Part shown: piece by piece, positions 6,321 to 14,416 of the stretch
How the letters are laid out: every line of letters starts with the position of its first letter
Numbering within the stretch: position 1 is the first letter of the stretch
Source of the DNA: Mycobacteriales bacterium
Lineage (GTDB): Bacteria; Actinomycetota; Actinomycetes; BP-191
Reading direction: 5' to 3'
Assembly (NCBI GenBank): GCA_035714365.1
Contig: DASTMB010000073.1
Coordinates: 1-63,128, forward strand
DNA: 63,128 nt
Notes under the pieces: model-generated
What the model saw: the letters and a program-made list of their open reading frames with translations, nothing else
Told to the model about the DNA's origin: nothing
Database searches by the model: none
Translations under genes and position numbers: made by a program

Positions 6321-7133
6321 CTAGTCCGGCGGGACGCACCCCACCTCGTGGGGGAGCAACGGCCGGAACGCGATCGACCAGTCGCCGCGCGCGGTGTGCC
6401 AGCGCGTGGCGGCGGTCGCGCGCGCCAGGTCGGCCCGCACCGCCGCCAGCACGCCGCCGACCAGCACCGTGCAGCGGCCGTACGCCGTCTCCGCCGCGAC
6501 CGCCAGCTCGGGGCCGCGCCAGGCGACCGCCGCGGGCGCCGGCGCGCCGCGCGGCGGCGCATACGGCACGGCGTAGGCTGCGACCTCCTCCGGCACGTAC
6601 CGCTCCTCGCCCACGACCGTGCCGGCGCCGAGCCAGCCGTTCAGGTCGGTCAGGTGCGCGCGCAGCTCGGCCAGCCGCTGCCGGGCCGCCCGCTGCTCCG
6701 CGGTGAGGCCGTCCGCCGGCACGTCCAGCGCGTACACCCGCCGTACGACCACCGTCTCGTCGCGGCGCGTGTACCGGAACACCGTCGTCGGGGTGTCGGT
6801 CACCGGCGGCTCGCCGAGGTCCGCGTCCGGCGCGGCCAGCCCGGCCGCCTCCGCCGCCGCGGCGATGCGCTCCACCGCGCCGTAGCGCAGCCGCAGCACC
6901 GTCAGCGCGGGCAGCGCCGGCGGCGGGTGGACCGCGGTCGACGGCGCGGGCAGGAAGACGCGGCCGTCGCCGTAGAGCGTCCACGCCGCCGGGCGCACCG
7001 CGCTCTGCCGCGGCACCAGGCCGCCGCTCTCCGCGACGTAGAGCACCTCGCCGGGGCGCATCCCCGCCGGGTCGACGATCGGCGGGCGCGCGCAGGCGGC
7101 GAGCGCGAGCAGCAGCGCGGCGAGGCGGGTCAT
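6321..7133 (-). CDS. Putative lipoprotein of unknown function
   Basis: 270 residues. The N-terminus MTRLAALLLALAAC is a short lipoprotein signal with a LAAC lipobox, so Cys14 should be lipidated and the protein held at the outer face of the membrane. The rest is a soluble domain rich in beta-strand and Arg (WTLYGDGRVFLPAP near residue 50, VFRYTRRDETVVVRRVYALDV in the middle, and a C-terminal WSIAFRPLLPHEVGC). It lies between peptide genes 13 and 14 on the opposite strand and starts 54 nt from peptide 14, so the two are divergent. A role as an immunity or binding protein for the peptides is speculation from position only. Confidence 0.7.
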   Translation of the reverse strand: MTRLAALLLALAACARPPIVDPAGMRPGEVLYVAESGGLVPRQSAVRPAAWTLYGDGRVFLPAPSTAVHPPPALPALTVLRLRYGAVERIAAAAEAAGLAAPDADLGEPPVTDTPTTVFRYTRRDETVVVRRVYALDVPADGLTAEQRAARQRLAELRAHLTDLNGWLGAGTVVGEERYVPEEVAAYAVPYAPPRGAPAPAAVAWRGPELAVAAETAYGRCTVLVGGVLAAVRADLARATAATRWHTARGDWSIAFRPLLPHEVGCVPPD

Positions 7134-7187
7134 GCCGTTCCGACGCGCCGGGGCAGGAACGCGTTCCGCCGCGACGAACCCCGGCGC

Positions 7188-7373
7188 ATGAAGCGCACCC
7201 TCTCCCTCCGCCGCGAGACCCTCGCCGAGCTCGCCACGAACGACCTCGCGGCCGTCGCCGGTGGCGCCCTCAGCGGCCTCACCTGCCCGCTCACCGACTG
7301 CCTCGACCAGCACCGGCCGAGCTACGAGTACACCTGCCTGGACTGCCTGACCCGCTCGCCCGCCTGCTACTAG
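7188..7373 (+). CDS. Leader-bearing TCP-motif peptide 14
   Basis: 61 residues, separated from the array by the lipoprotein gene. The leader is MKRTLSLRRETLAEL, then ATNDLAAVAGGA. The core is LSGLTCPLTDC, then CLDCLTRSPACY. The LSGLTCP element matches peptide 2 rather than the ITVxG copies, so peptides 2 and 14 form a flanking subgroup around the array. It converges on kamA, with 9 bp between the stops. Confidence 0.83.
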   Translation: MKRTLSLRRETLAELATNDLAAVAGGALSGLTCPLTDCLDQHRPSYEYTCLDCLTRSPACY

Positions 7374-7382
7374 CACGCCGCG

Positions 7383-8723
7383 CTAGGCGGTCAGCGCCGC
7401 GGACTCCTGCGCCCGCCACCACTCCTGCCCCGACTCGGGCAGCGTCGGGATCGGGTCGTAGTACTCGTAGCGGCGGGTCAGCGCGTCCGGGTCGTCGCGC
7501 TCGATGCCGGTGCGGTAGTTCTTGGTCCAGTACGAGATGCCGCGCTCGCGGTCGTACTCGGCGACCTGGTGCACCCAGCGCTTGCCGACGTACGGCACGT
7601 CGCAGACGATCCGCGGCGTCGCGAAGCCCGGCAGGTAGCCCATCACCGCGTGCTGGAGGTCCTGCGCCTGCGCGACCGACACCCGCCAGTGCTCGCTGTT
7701 CGGGATCAGGTCGCACATGTAGAAGTAGTACGGCATGACCTTGGCGTGGTCGAGCAGCGTGAAGCAGAGGTCGAGCAGCGCGTCCGGGGTGGCGTTGACG
7801 CCGCGGAGCAGCACGCCCTGGTTGCGCACGTCGCGCACGCCGGCCTCGAGCAGCCGCTTCGCGGCCCGGGCGACGAGCGGCGTGACCGACCGCGCGTGGT
7901 TGACGTGGGTGTGCACGGCGAGGTCGACGTCGTGGTCGAACGCCTTGCGCGCCAGGCGTTCCATGCCGGCGACGACATCGTCCTGGAGCCAGTGCTGGGG
8001 CAGGCCCATCAGCCCCTTCGACGCGAGCCGGATATCGCGGACGTTGGGGATCTCGATGAGGGCGGCGACGAACGCCTCGAGCTGGTGGAACGGCAGGTTC
8101 GCGACGTCGCCGCCGGACACGACGACGTCGCGCACCTCGGGGTGGTCGCGCAGGTAGCCGAGCATCTCGCGGTGCCGGTCCTGCGGCTTCGCCGCGAACT
8201 TCAGCTTCGCGACCTGGGGGACGGAGTTGCCGACGAGGTCCATGCGGGTGCAGTGGCCGCAGTACTGCGGGCAGGTGGGCACCATCTCGGCGAGCACCTT
8301 GGTGGGGTAGCGGTGGGTGAGCCCCTCGACGGTCCACATCTCGTGCTCGTGCAGCGAGTCGCGGGTCGCGCGCGGGTGCGACGGCCACTCGGCGTCGCGG
8401 TCGGAGAACGCCGGGACCATGTAGCGGCGGACCGGGTCGGCGTAGAGGTCGCTCTCGTCCATCGTGTTGAGCATCTGCGGCGGGACGAGGATCGACATGG
8501 TCGCCCGGTCGGCCTGGTCCCGCTCGATGTCGGCCAGCAACGCGTCCGGGACGAGGTCGCCGAAGACGTTCTTGAGCTGGGCGAGGTTCTTGACGCAGTG
8601 GGCGCGCTGCCACTGCGCGGACTCCCACTCCTCGCGGGTCACGTCGCGGAAGCCGGGCAGCCGCCGCCAGTCCGGCTCGGCGAACTCACGAGCCACGGGG
8701 TACTGGAAGGGCTGCGCCGTCAT
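7383..8723 (-). CDS. kamA: Lysine 2,3-aminomutase (KamA family radical SAM enzyme)
   Basis: 446 residues from the Met of MTAQPFQYP. The radical-SAM cluster motif is C151-PQY-C155-GH-C158, followed by RMDLVGNS; GGDVANLP and RLASKGLMGLP are barrel strands; DVPYVGKRW carries a candidate PLP-binding lysine. KamA interconverts L-lysine and L-beta-lysine, the first step of lysine fermentation. It is divergent from kdd, with 74 bp between starts, and the enzymes for the next steps are adjacent, which argues for lysine rather than another substrate. It could be misread as a peptide-modifying radical SAM enzyme because of the adjacent peptide genes, but it has no SPASM domain and fits KamA throughout. 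Confidence 0.9.
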   Translation of the reverse strand: MTAQPFQYPVAREFAEPDWRRLPGFRDVTREEWESAQWQRAHCVKNLAQLKNVFGDLVPDALLADIERDQADRATMSILVPPQMLNTMDESDLYADPVRRYMVPAFSDRDAEWPSHPRATRDSLHEHEMWTVEGLTHRYPTKVLAEMVPTCPQYCGHCTRMDLVGNSVPQVAKLKFAAKPQDRHREMLGYLRDHPEVRDVVVSGGDVANLPFHQLEAFVAALIEIPNVRDIRLASKGLMGLPQHWLQDDVVAGMERLARKAFDHDVDLAVHTHVNHARSVTPLVARAAKRLLEAGVRDVRNQGVLLRGVNATPDALLDLCFTLLDHAKVMPYYFYMCDLIPNSEHWRVSVAQAQDLQHAVMGYLPGFATPRIVCDVPYVGKRWVHQVAEYDRERGISYWTKNYRTGIERDDPDALTRRYEYYDPIPTLPESGQEWWRAQESAALTA

Positions 8724-8797
8724 ACGGCTACGATACGGAAGATCACGCGGCAGCGGCAACGACAGCCGCAAGTTCTTTCGTGGGAGGGCCGGTCGTC

Positions 8798-9817
8798 GTG
8801 CGTGCGGAGTCGCCCGTCGGGCTGCACCGGGTGCTCGCGCCGGAGGGCGTGCTGCCCCAGGCCGCCGAGCGGCTGGACGCCTCGCCGGACCTGTGGCCGG
8901 GCGAGGTCCGCATCGCCGTCGAGCGCCTCAACCTCGACGCCGCGTCGTTCCGCCAGCTCGCCACGAAGCACCACGGCGACGGTGACGCGGTCCGCGCCGA
9001 GGTCGTCTCGATCGTCGCCGAGCGCGGCAAGATGCAGAACCCCGTCACCGGCTCCGGCGGCATGCTCGTCGGCGTCGTCGACGAGGTCGGCCCGGCGTCG
9101 CCGCTGGGGCTGGCGGTGGGGCAGCGGGTGGCGACGCTGGTGTCGCTGACGCTGACGCCGTTGCGGATCGCGGACGGGCTGGTGCGCTGGGACGGGCGGT
9201 CCGAGCAGGTGCCGGCGGAGGGGCACGCGATCCTGTTCGCGCGGTCGATCGCGGCGGTGCTGCCGGACGACCTGCCGGCGCCGCTGGCGCTGGCGACGCT
9301 CGACGTCTGCGGCGCGCCCGCGCTGGTCGCCCGCGTCTGCGGCCGCTACACCGCGCCGCGCGTCGCCGTGATCGGCGCGGCCGGCAAGTCCGGCTCGCTC
9401 GCCTGCGCCGCCGCGCGCCGGGCCGGGGCCGGCGCCGTCGTCGGCGTGGTGCCGGTGCCGCGCGAGGCGGACGCGTTGCGGGCGGCCGGGCTGGCCGACG
9501 AGGTCGTCATCGCCGACGCGCGCGACCCGGTCGCGCTGTCGGCGGCGGTGGGGGAGCCGGCCGACGTGACGGTGGTCTGCGTCGACGTGCCGGGCTGCGA
9601 GGGCGGCGCGATCCTTGCCACCTGCGACGGCGGGACCGTCGTGTTCTTCTCCATGGCGACGTCGTTCACGGCCGCCGCGCTCGGCGCCGAGGGGCTCGCG
9701 GCGGACGTGACGATGCTCGTCGGCAACGGCTTCGTCCCCGGCCACGCCGACCTGGCGCTGGACCTGGTGCGCACCGACGCCGGCGTGCGCGGGCTGTTCG
9801 AGGCCCGGCTCGCATGA
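8798..9817 (+). CDS. kdd: L-erythro-3,5-diaminohexanoate dehydrogenase
   Basis: 339 residues from a GTG with GGGAGG 10 nt upstream; an in-frame GTG at 8780 would overlap that ribosome site, so I prefer 8798. The middle holds a Rossmann fold (VAVIGAAGKSGSLACAAARR). NPVTGSGGMLVGVV in the N-terminal domain and a C-terminal GNGFVPGHADLALDL fit the Kdd family. Kdd oxidatively deaminates 3,5-diaminohexanoate to 5-amino-3-oxohexanoate. It is the first gene of the plus-strand lysine operon and overlaps the next gene by ATGA. Confidence 0.85.
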   Translation: MRAESPVGLHRVLAPEGVLPQAAERLDASPDLWPGEVRIAVERLNLDAASFRQLATKHHGDGDAVRAEVVSIVAERGKMQNPVTGSGGMLVGVVDEVGPASPLGLAVGQRVATLVSLTLTPLRIADGLVRWDGRSEQVPAEGHAILFARSIAAVLPDDLPAPLALATLDVCGAPALVARVCGRYTAPRVAVIGAAGKSGSLACAAARRAGAGAVVGVVPVPREADALRAAGLADEVVIADARDPVALSAAVGEPADVTVVCVDVPGCEGGAILATCDGGTVVFFSMATSFTAAALGAEGLAADVTMLVGNGFVPGHADLALDLVRTDAGVRGLFEARLA

Positions 9818-11349
9818 CGACGCTGTACCGCAACGCGCGCGTGCACGCGCCCGGCCCGCCCGCGACGGCACTCGCCGTCGACGGCGGCACCATCGTCTGG
9901 CTCGGCACCGGCGAGGTCGCGGCCGACGAGGCCGTGGACCTGGGCGGGGCGTTCGTCGCGCCGGCGTTCGTCGACGCGCACGTCCACACGACCGCCACCG
10001 GCCTGATGCTGACCCAGCTCGACCTGCACGCGTGCCGTTCCGTCCGCGACGTGCTCGACGCGGTCGAGGCGGTGGCGCGGCGCAGCGGTGGCCGCCCGAT
10101 CCTCGGCACCGGCTGGGACGAGTCCTCCTGGCCGGAACGCCGCCCGCCCACGGCCGCCGAGCTGGACCGGGCGTCGTACGGCGGCGTCGTCTACCTCTCC
10201 CGGGCCGACGTGCACGGCGCGGTCGCGTCGTCGGCGCTGCTCGCGCTGGCGCCGGTCGCCGGGCTGGCCGGCGACGAGGGCGGCGGGCTGGTGCGGCTGG
10301 ACGCGCACCACGCCGTGCGCCGCGTCGCGCTGGCGTCGTTGACGCCGTCGCAGGTCGCGGACGCGCAGCGCGCGGCGCTGGCCGAGGCGGCCCGGCTCGG
10401 CATCGGGTCGGTGCACGAGATGAGCGGCCCGGAGGTGGCGGGGGAGGACGACCTGCGGTCGCTGCTGGCGCTGGACACCGGCGTCGAGGTGGTCGCGTAC
10501 TGGGGCGAGCTCGGCGCCGTCGACCGCGCCTTGGCGCTCGGTGCGCGGGGGCCGGGCGGCGATCTGTTCTGCGACGGGTCGATCGGCTCGTGGACGGCTT
10601 GCTTTCACGACCCGTACGCCGACGACCCGGCGCGCTCCGGGTCGTTGCGGTTCACGGTCGAGGAGGTCGAGGCGCACGTGCGCGACTGCGTCGAGGCGGG
10701 CGTGCAGACCGGCTTCCACGTCATCGGCGACCGGGCCGTCGACACCGTGGTCGAGGCGTTCGAGCGGGTGGGCCGCGACCGCGTCGCCGCGGGGCGGCAC
10801 CGGCTCGAGCACGTCGAGGCGGCGTCGCCGGAGACCGTGTCCCGCATGGCGGCGCTGGGGCTGGTGGCGAGCGTGCAGCCGGCCTTCGACGCGGCGTGGG
10901 GCGGGCCGTCGGGCATGTACGCCGACCGGCTCGGCGCGGAGCGCGCCGCCGGGCTGAACCCGTACGCGGCGTTCGGCGCGGCCGGGGTGCCGATGGCGTT
11001 CGGGTCGGACGCGCCGGTGACGGCGCTGGACCCGTGGGGCGGGGTGCGCGCGGCGGTCCGGCACGGCACGTCGGGCAGCGCCGTGTCGCCGCGGGCGGCG
11101 TTCCTCGCGGCGACCCGCGGGGGGCACCGCGCGGCCGGCGACGACGAGAGCGGCGTGCTCGCCGTGGGCGCGCCGGCGACGTTCGCGGTGTGGGACGCGG
11201 AGCCGTTGCCGCCGCGCCCGGTGGACGAGCGCGTGGCGGGCTGGTCGACGGATGCGGGATGGCCGGAGGCGGGGCTGCCGGACGTGAGCGAGACGCCGGA
11301 GTGCCTGCGAACGGTCGTGAGAGGACGGGTCGTGTGGAACCGAAGCTGA
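9814..11349 (+). CDS. Amidohydrolase family protein (YtcJ-like)
   Basis: 511 residues. Motifs of the metal-dependent amidohydrolase-3 group: APAFVDAHVHTTATG near residue 50, GTGWDESSWPER, FHVIGDRAVD, HRLEHVEAA and MAFGSDAPVTALDPWGGV. The composite beta domain at both ends is typical. Overlaps with kdd (4 nt) and kamD (16 nt) place it firmly in the lysine operon, although it is not one of the classical lysine-fermentation enzymes. It may hydrolyse a lactam or N-acyl form of a pathway intermediate; the substrate cannot be read from the sequence. Confidence 0.85.
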   Translation: MTTLYRNARVHAPGPPATALAVDGGTIVWLGTGEVAADEAVDLGGAFVAPAFVDAHVHTTATGLMLTQLDLHACRSVRDVLDAVEAVARRSGGRPILGTGWDESSWPERRPPTAAELDRASYGGVVYLSRADVHGAVASSALLALAPVAGLAGDEGGGLVRLDAHHAVRRVALASLTPSQVADAQRAALAEAARLGIGSVHEMSGPEVAGEDDLRSLLALDTGVEVVAYWGELGAVDRALALGARGPGGDLFCDGSIGSWTACFHDPYADDPARSGSLRFTVEEVEAHVRDCVEAGVQTGFHVIGDRAVDTVVEAFERVGRDRVAAGRHRLEHVEAASPETVSRMAALGLVASVQPAFDAAWGGPSGMYADRLGAERAAGLNPYAAFGAAGVPMAFGSDAPVTALDPWGGVRAAVRHGTSGSAVSPRAAFLAATRGGHRAAGDDESGVLAVGAPATFAVWDAEPLPPRPVDERVAGWSTDAGWPEAGLPDVSETPECLRTVVRGRVVWNRS

Positions 11350-12890
11350 GGCTCGACCCGGCGGTCGTGCGGAGGGCGCGGTCGCTGGCGCGCAAGGCCG
11401 CCGCGCCGGTCGAGAAGATGGCGCGCACGCACACGACCGTGTCCGTCGAACGCGCCGTGCTGCGGCTCGCGGGCATCTCCGGCGCGGACGCCGAGCAGAT
11501 CCCGTGGGTCAACCGCCTGGTCGACGCGGTCCGCGCCGACACCGACCTGGCGGCGGGTGTCGCGCTGCCGGTGTGGGACGCGCTGCTGCGCGAGGACTCG
11601 GCCGACCTGACGGCGCTGGCGCAGAAGGCGGCCGTCGGGGGCGTGTCGTTCCGCGTGCCGGAAGGGCGCGACGCGGTGCGGGCGAAGGCCGCCGCGCGCA
11701 AGGCGGTCGGCGCCGGCATCAAACGGATCGATCGGAACCGCGCCGAACGCGACCGGCTGGTCCGCCGGCTCGGCGACCCGCCGAAGCCGTGGATCTACCT
11801 GATCGTCGCGACCGGCGACATCTACGAGGACATCCCGCAGGCGCAGGCCGCCGCCCGCGCCGGCGCGGACGTCGTCGCGGTGATCCGCAGCACCGGGCAG
11901 AGCCTGCTCGACTACGTGCCGGAGGGCGCGACCCGCGAGGGGTACGCCGGCACGTACGCGACGCAGGAGAACTTCCGGCTGATGCGCGCGGCGCTGGACG
12001 AGGTCGGCCGCGAGCTCGGCCGTTACGTGCGGCTGACCAACTACGCGAGCGGCCTCTGCATGCCGGAGATCGCCGCGCTGGCCGGGCTGGAACGCCTGGA
12101 CATGATGCTCAACGACTGCATGTACGGGATCATCTTCCGCGACATCAACCCGCGCCGGACGTTCGTGGACCAGCGGTTCTCGCGGCAGGTGCACGCCCGC
12201 GCGGGCATCGTCATCAACACCGGCGAGGACAACTACCTGACCACGGCCGACGCGGTCGACGCGGCGCACACGGTGGTCGTCTCGCAGCTCCTCAACGAGC
12301 GGTTCGGCCTGGAGGCGGGGCTGGCGCCGTGGCAGCTCGGGCTCGGCCACGCGTTCGAGATCAACCCGGCGATCCCCGACCAGTTCCGGCTGGAGCTGGC
12401 GCACGCGCAGCTCGTGCGGGAGCTGTTCCCGGAGGCGCCGTTGAAGTACATGCCGCCGACCAAGCACATGACCGGCAACGTGTTCGCCGGCTACCTGCTC
12501 GACGGGTTCTTCAACCTCGTCGGCATGATGACCGGCCAGGGGATCATCCTCGTCGGGATGATGACGGAGGGGATCGTCACGCCGTTCCTCTCCGACCGCG
12601 ACCTGGCGCTGGAGAACGTCGCCTACGTCCGCAACGCCTGCGGCAACCTGGCCGAGGACTTCCACCCGCCGCGCGACGGCTTCGTCGCGACCCGCGCCCG
12701 GCAGGTGCTCTCGGAGTCGGTGGAGCTGCTGGAACGCATCGTCGACGACGGACTGCTGAACGCCATCGCCGACGGCACGTTCGGCATCACCAAGCGGCCG
12801 CCGGACGGCGGCAAGGGGCTGGACGGCGTGGTGCCGCACGGCCCGTCGTACCGGAACCCCGCGACCGAGATCTTGGAGGCGGGCCGATGA
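11334..12890 (+). CDS. kamD: Lysine 5,6-aminomutase alpha subunit
   Basis: 518 residues, matching the usual KamD length, from a GTG preceded by AGAGGA. The TIM-barrel subunit shows strong family stretches: [55 protein letters not shown] and [12 protein letters not shown]. With KamE it moves the terminal amino group of beta-lysine (or D-lysine) using adenosylcobalamin and PLP. It starts inside the amidohydrolase gene and ends in an ATGA overlap with kamE, so equimolar translation is expected. Confidence 0.93.
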   Translation: MEPKLRLDPAVVRRARSLARKAAAPVEKMARTHTTVSVERAVLRLAGISGADAEQIPWVNRLVDAVRADTDLAAGVALPVWDALLREDSADLTALAQKAAVGGVSFRVPEGRDAVRAKAAARKAVGAGIKRIDRNRAERDRLVRRLGDPPKPWIYLIVATGDIYEDIPQAQAAARAGADVVAVIRSTGQSLLDYVPEGATREGYAGTYATQENFRLMRAALDEVGRELGRYVRLTNYASGLCMPEIAALAGLERLDMMLNDCMYGIIFRDINPRRTFVDQRFSRQVHARAGIVINTGEDNYLTTADAVDAAHTVVVSQLLNERFGLEAGLAPWQLGLGHAFEINPAIPDQFRLELAHAQLVRELFPEAPLKYMPPTKHMTGNVFAGYLLDGFFNLVGMMTGQGIILVGMMTEGIVTPFLSDRDLALENVAYVRNACGNLAEDFHPPRDGFVATRARQVLSESVELLERIVDDGLLNAIADGTFGITKRPPDGGKGLDGVVPHGPSYRNPATEILEAGR

Positions 12891-13729
12891 GCGGGACGGA
12901 CGCGCGGGGGTTGGGGTCCCCCGCTGCGGAGGAGCGCGGGGTCGGGGCCCCGCGCGGGCCGGGCAGCATCGTCCGGCCGTACGGCGACACCACCGGCGAC
13001 GGGATGGTGCAGCTCTCGTTCACGCTGCCGGTGCCGCACGACGCGCGCGCCGAGGGGGCGGCGTTGCAGCTCGCGCACAAGATGGGCATCGACCCGGCGA
13101 TGGTCGTGCACGCGAAGCCGATGGGGCCGGCGTTCACGTTTTTCGTCGTCTACGGCCGGGTCGGCCACGTGGTGGACCTGGACGCGGTCGAGGTCGTGGA
13201 GCGCGAGTACCCGCTGCTGTCGGCGAAGGAGGTCAACCTCGCGATCCGCTCGCGGCTGCGCCGCAAGCTGGTCGTCGTCGGCGCGACCGTCGGCACCGAC
13301 GCGCACACCGTCGGCCTCGACGCGATCCTCAACGTCAAGGGGTTCGCCGGCGAGAAGGGGCTCGAGTACTACCGGGAGATCCGGGTCGTGAACATGGGCT
13401 CGCAGGTCACCGTGGACGAGCTGGTGGAGCGCGCCCGCGCCGAGCGCGCGGACGCCGTGCTCACCTCGCAGGTCGTGACCCAGCGGGACGCGCACGTGCA
13501 CCACACGCAGGAGGTGACGGCGGCGTTCCGGGCGGCGTACGGCGCCGACGAGCAACGGCCGTTGCTGGTCGTGGGCGGGCCGCGGTTCGACCCGCGGATG
13601 ACCGGCGAGCTCGGCGTCGACCGGGTGTTCACCAAGGGGACGACGCCGCGCGAGGTCGCCTCCTACCTCGTCCACGCGCTGCTGCCGGCCGACGCGCCGG
13701 CCGTGCCGCCGCACCGGAGGTCGGCATGA
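12887..13729 (+). CDS. kamE: Lysine 5,6-aminomutase beta subunit (B12-binding)
   Basis: 280 residues. The cobalamin motif is D138-A-H140-TVG, and the PLP-binding lysine is probably K151 in the adjacent [10 protein letters not shown] dimerisation region precedes it ([18 protein letters not shown]), and a Rossmann B12 domain follows ([28 protein letters not shown]). The first 30 residues are Gly/Pro-rich and poorly conserved in kind. It forms the enzyme with KamD and overlaps kal by 4 nt. Confidence 0.92.
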   Translation: MSGTDARGLGSPAAEERGVGAPRGPGSIVRPYGDTTGDGMVQLSFTLPVPHDARAEGAALQLAHKMGIDPAMVVHAKPMGPAFTFFVVYGRVGHVVDLDAVEVVEREYPLLSAKEVNLAIRSRLRRKLVVVGATVGTDAHTVGLDAILNVKGFAGEKGLEYYREIRVVNMGSQVTVDELVERARAERADAVLTSQVVTQRDAHVHHTQEVTAAFRAAYGADEQRPLLVVGGPRFDPRMTGELGVDRVFTKGTTPREVASYLVHALLPADAPAVPPHRRSA

Positions 13730-14118
13730 GCCTCGGTCTGTCCGTGACGCACCGGAGGTACGTGCCCTACGCGCACGCGCACTACGGCGGCAACCTCGTG
13801 GACGGCGCGTACGTGCTCGGGCTGTTCGGCGACGTCGCCACCGAGGTCTGCGTCCGCACCGACGGCGACGAGGGGCTGTTCGCGGGCTACGCGGAGGTGG
13901 CGTTCACCGGGCCGGTGCTGGCCGGCGACGTGCTGGAGGCGACCGCGACGGTGGTGCGGATGGGGCGGCGGTCGCGGGAGCTGGCGTTCGAGGCGCGGGT
14001 CGTCTGCCGGGCCGCGCCGGACGTGTCGCCGTCGGCAGCGCGGGTGCTGGCCGAGCCGCTCGTCGTCGTGCGCGCCACCGGCACCGTCGTCGTGCCCGCG
14101 GCTGCGCCGAACGGCTGA
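13726..14118 (+). CDS. kal: 3-aminobutyryl-CoA ammonia-lyase (hotdog fold)
   Basis: 130 residues, a single hotdog domain ([23 protein letters not shown], then [24 protein letters not shown]). Kal releases ammonia from L-3-aminobutyryl-CoA to give crotonyl-CoA, a late step of lysine fermentation. Assignment rests on the fold, the size and its place directly after kamE with a 4-nt overlap. The preceding step (Kce, the 3-keto-5-aminohexanoate cleavage enzyme) is not found in this window. Confidence 0.82.
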   Translation: MSLGLSVTHRRYVPYAHAHYGGNLVDGAYVLGLFGDVATEVCVRTDGDEGLFAGYAEVAFTGPVLAGDVLEATATVVRMGRRSRELAFEARVVCRAAPDVSPSAARVLAEPLVVVRATGTVVVPAAAPNG

Positions 14119-14416
14119 GCACTCACCCCCGCGGCAGAGTTTTTTGGTGATCGGCGATCAGCGGCGTGACCTGCGGCGATGGCGCAAAGGCGCAGGTCAG
14201 GGCGGTGTTGACAGGCACCCCGGCGAGTTGGCAGGGTCGCCACCGACCAGCAGGTCGTACCTGTGTCGGAGGGGTCCGGTCGTCCAGTAGACAACGGTCC
14301 GCATGCGCGCCCTGGCGGCGCGCGGACCGGCCCGAAGGGCGCCCGGGCTCTCTCCTCCGCCTTCCCGTGACGTGACCGTGCGGCGGCCGTGCCCGGCTGC
14401 CGGTAGCGTCCTACGC
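14119..14416. other. Non-coding gap between kal and lnt
   Basis: 298 bp with no convincing gene. It contains a run of six T at 14139-14144, a TTGACA at 14208-14213 that could be the −35 of an lnt promoter, and short inverted GATCGGCGATC-like repeats near 14149. Nothing else is recognised. Confidence 0.4.

Noticed and set aside
7383-8723. KamA as a radical SAM enzyme modifying the peptides
   Set aside because: It has KamA family motifs and no SPASM or peptide-recognition domain, and it sits beside all other lysine-mutase genes.
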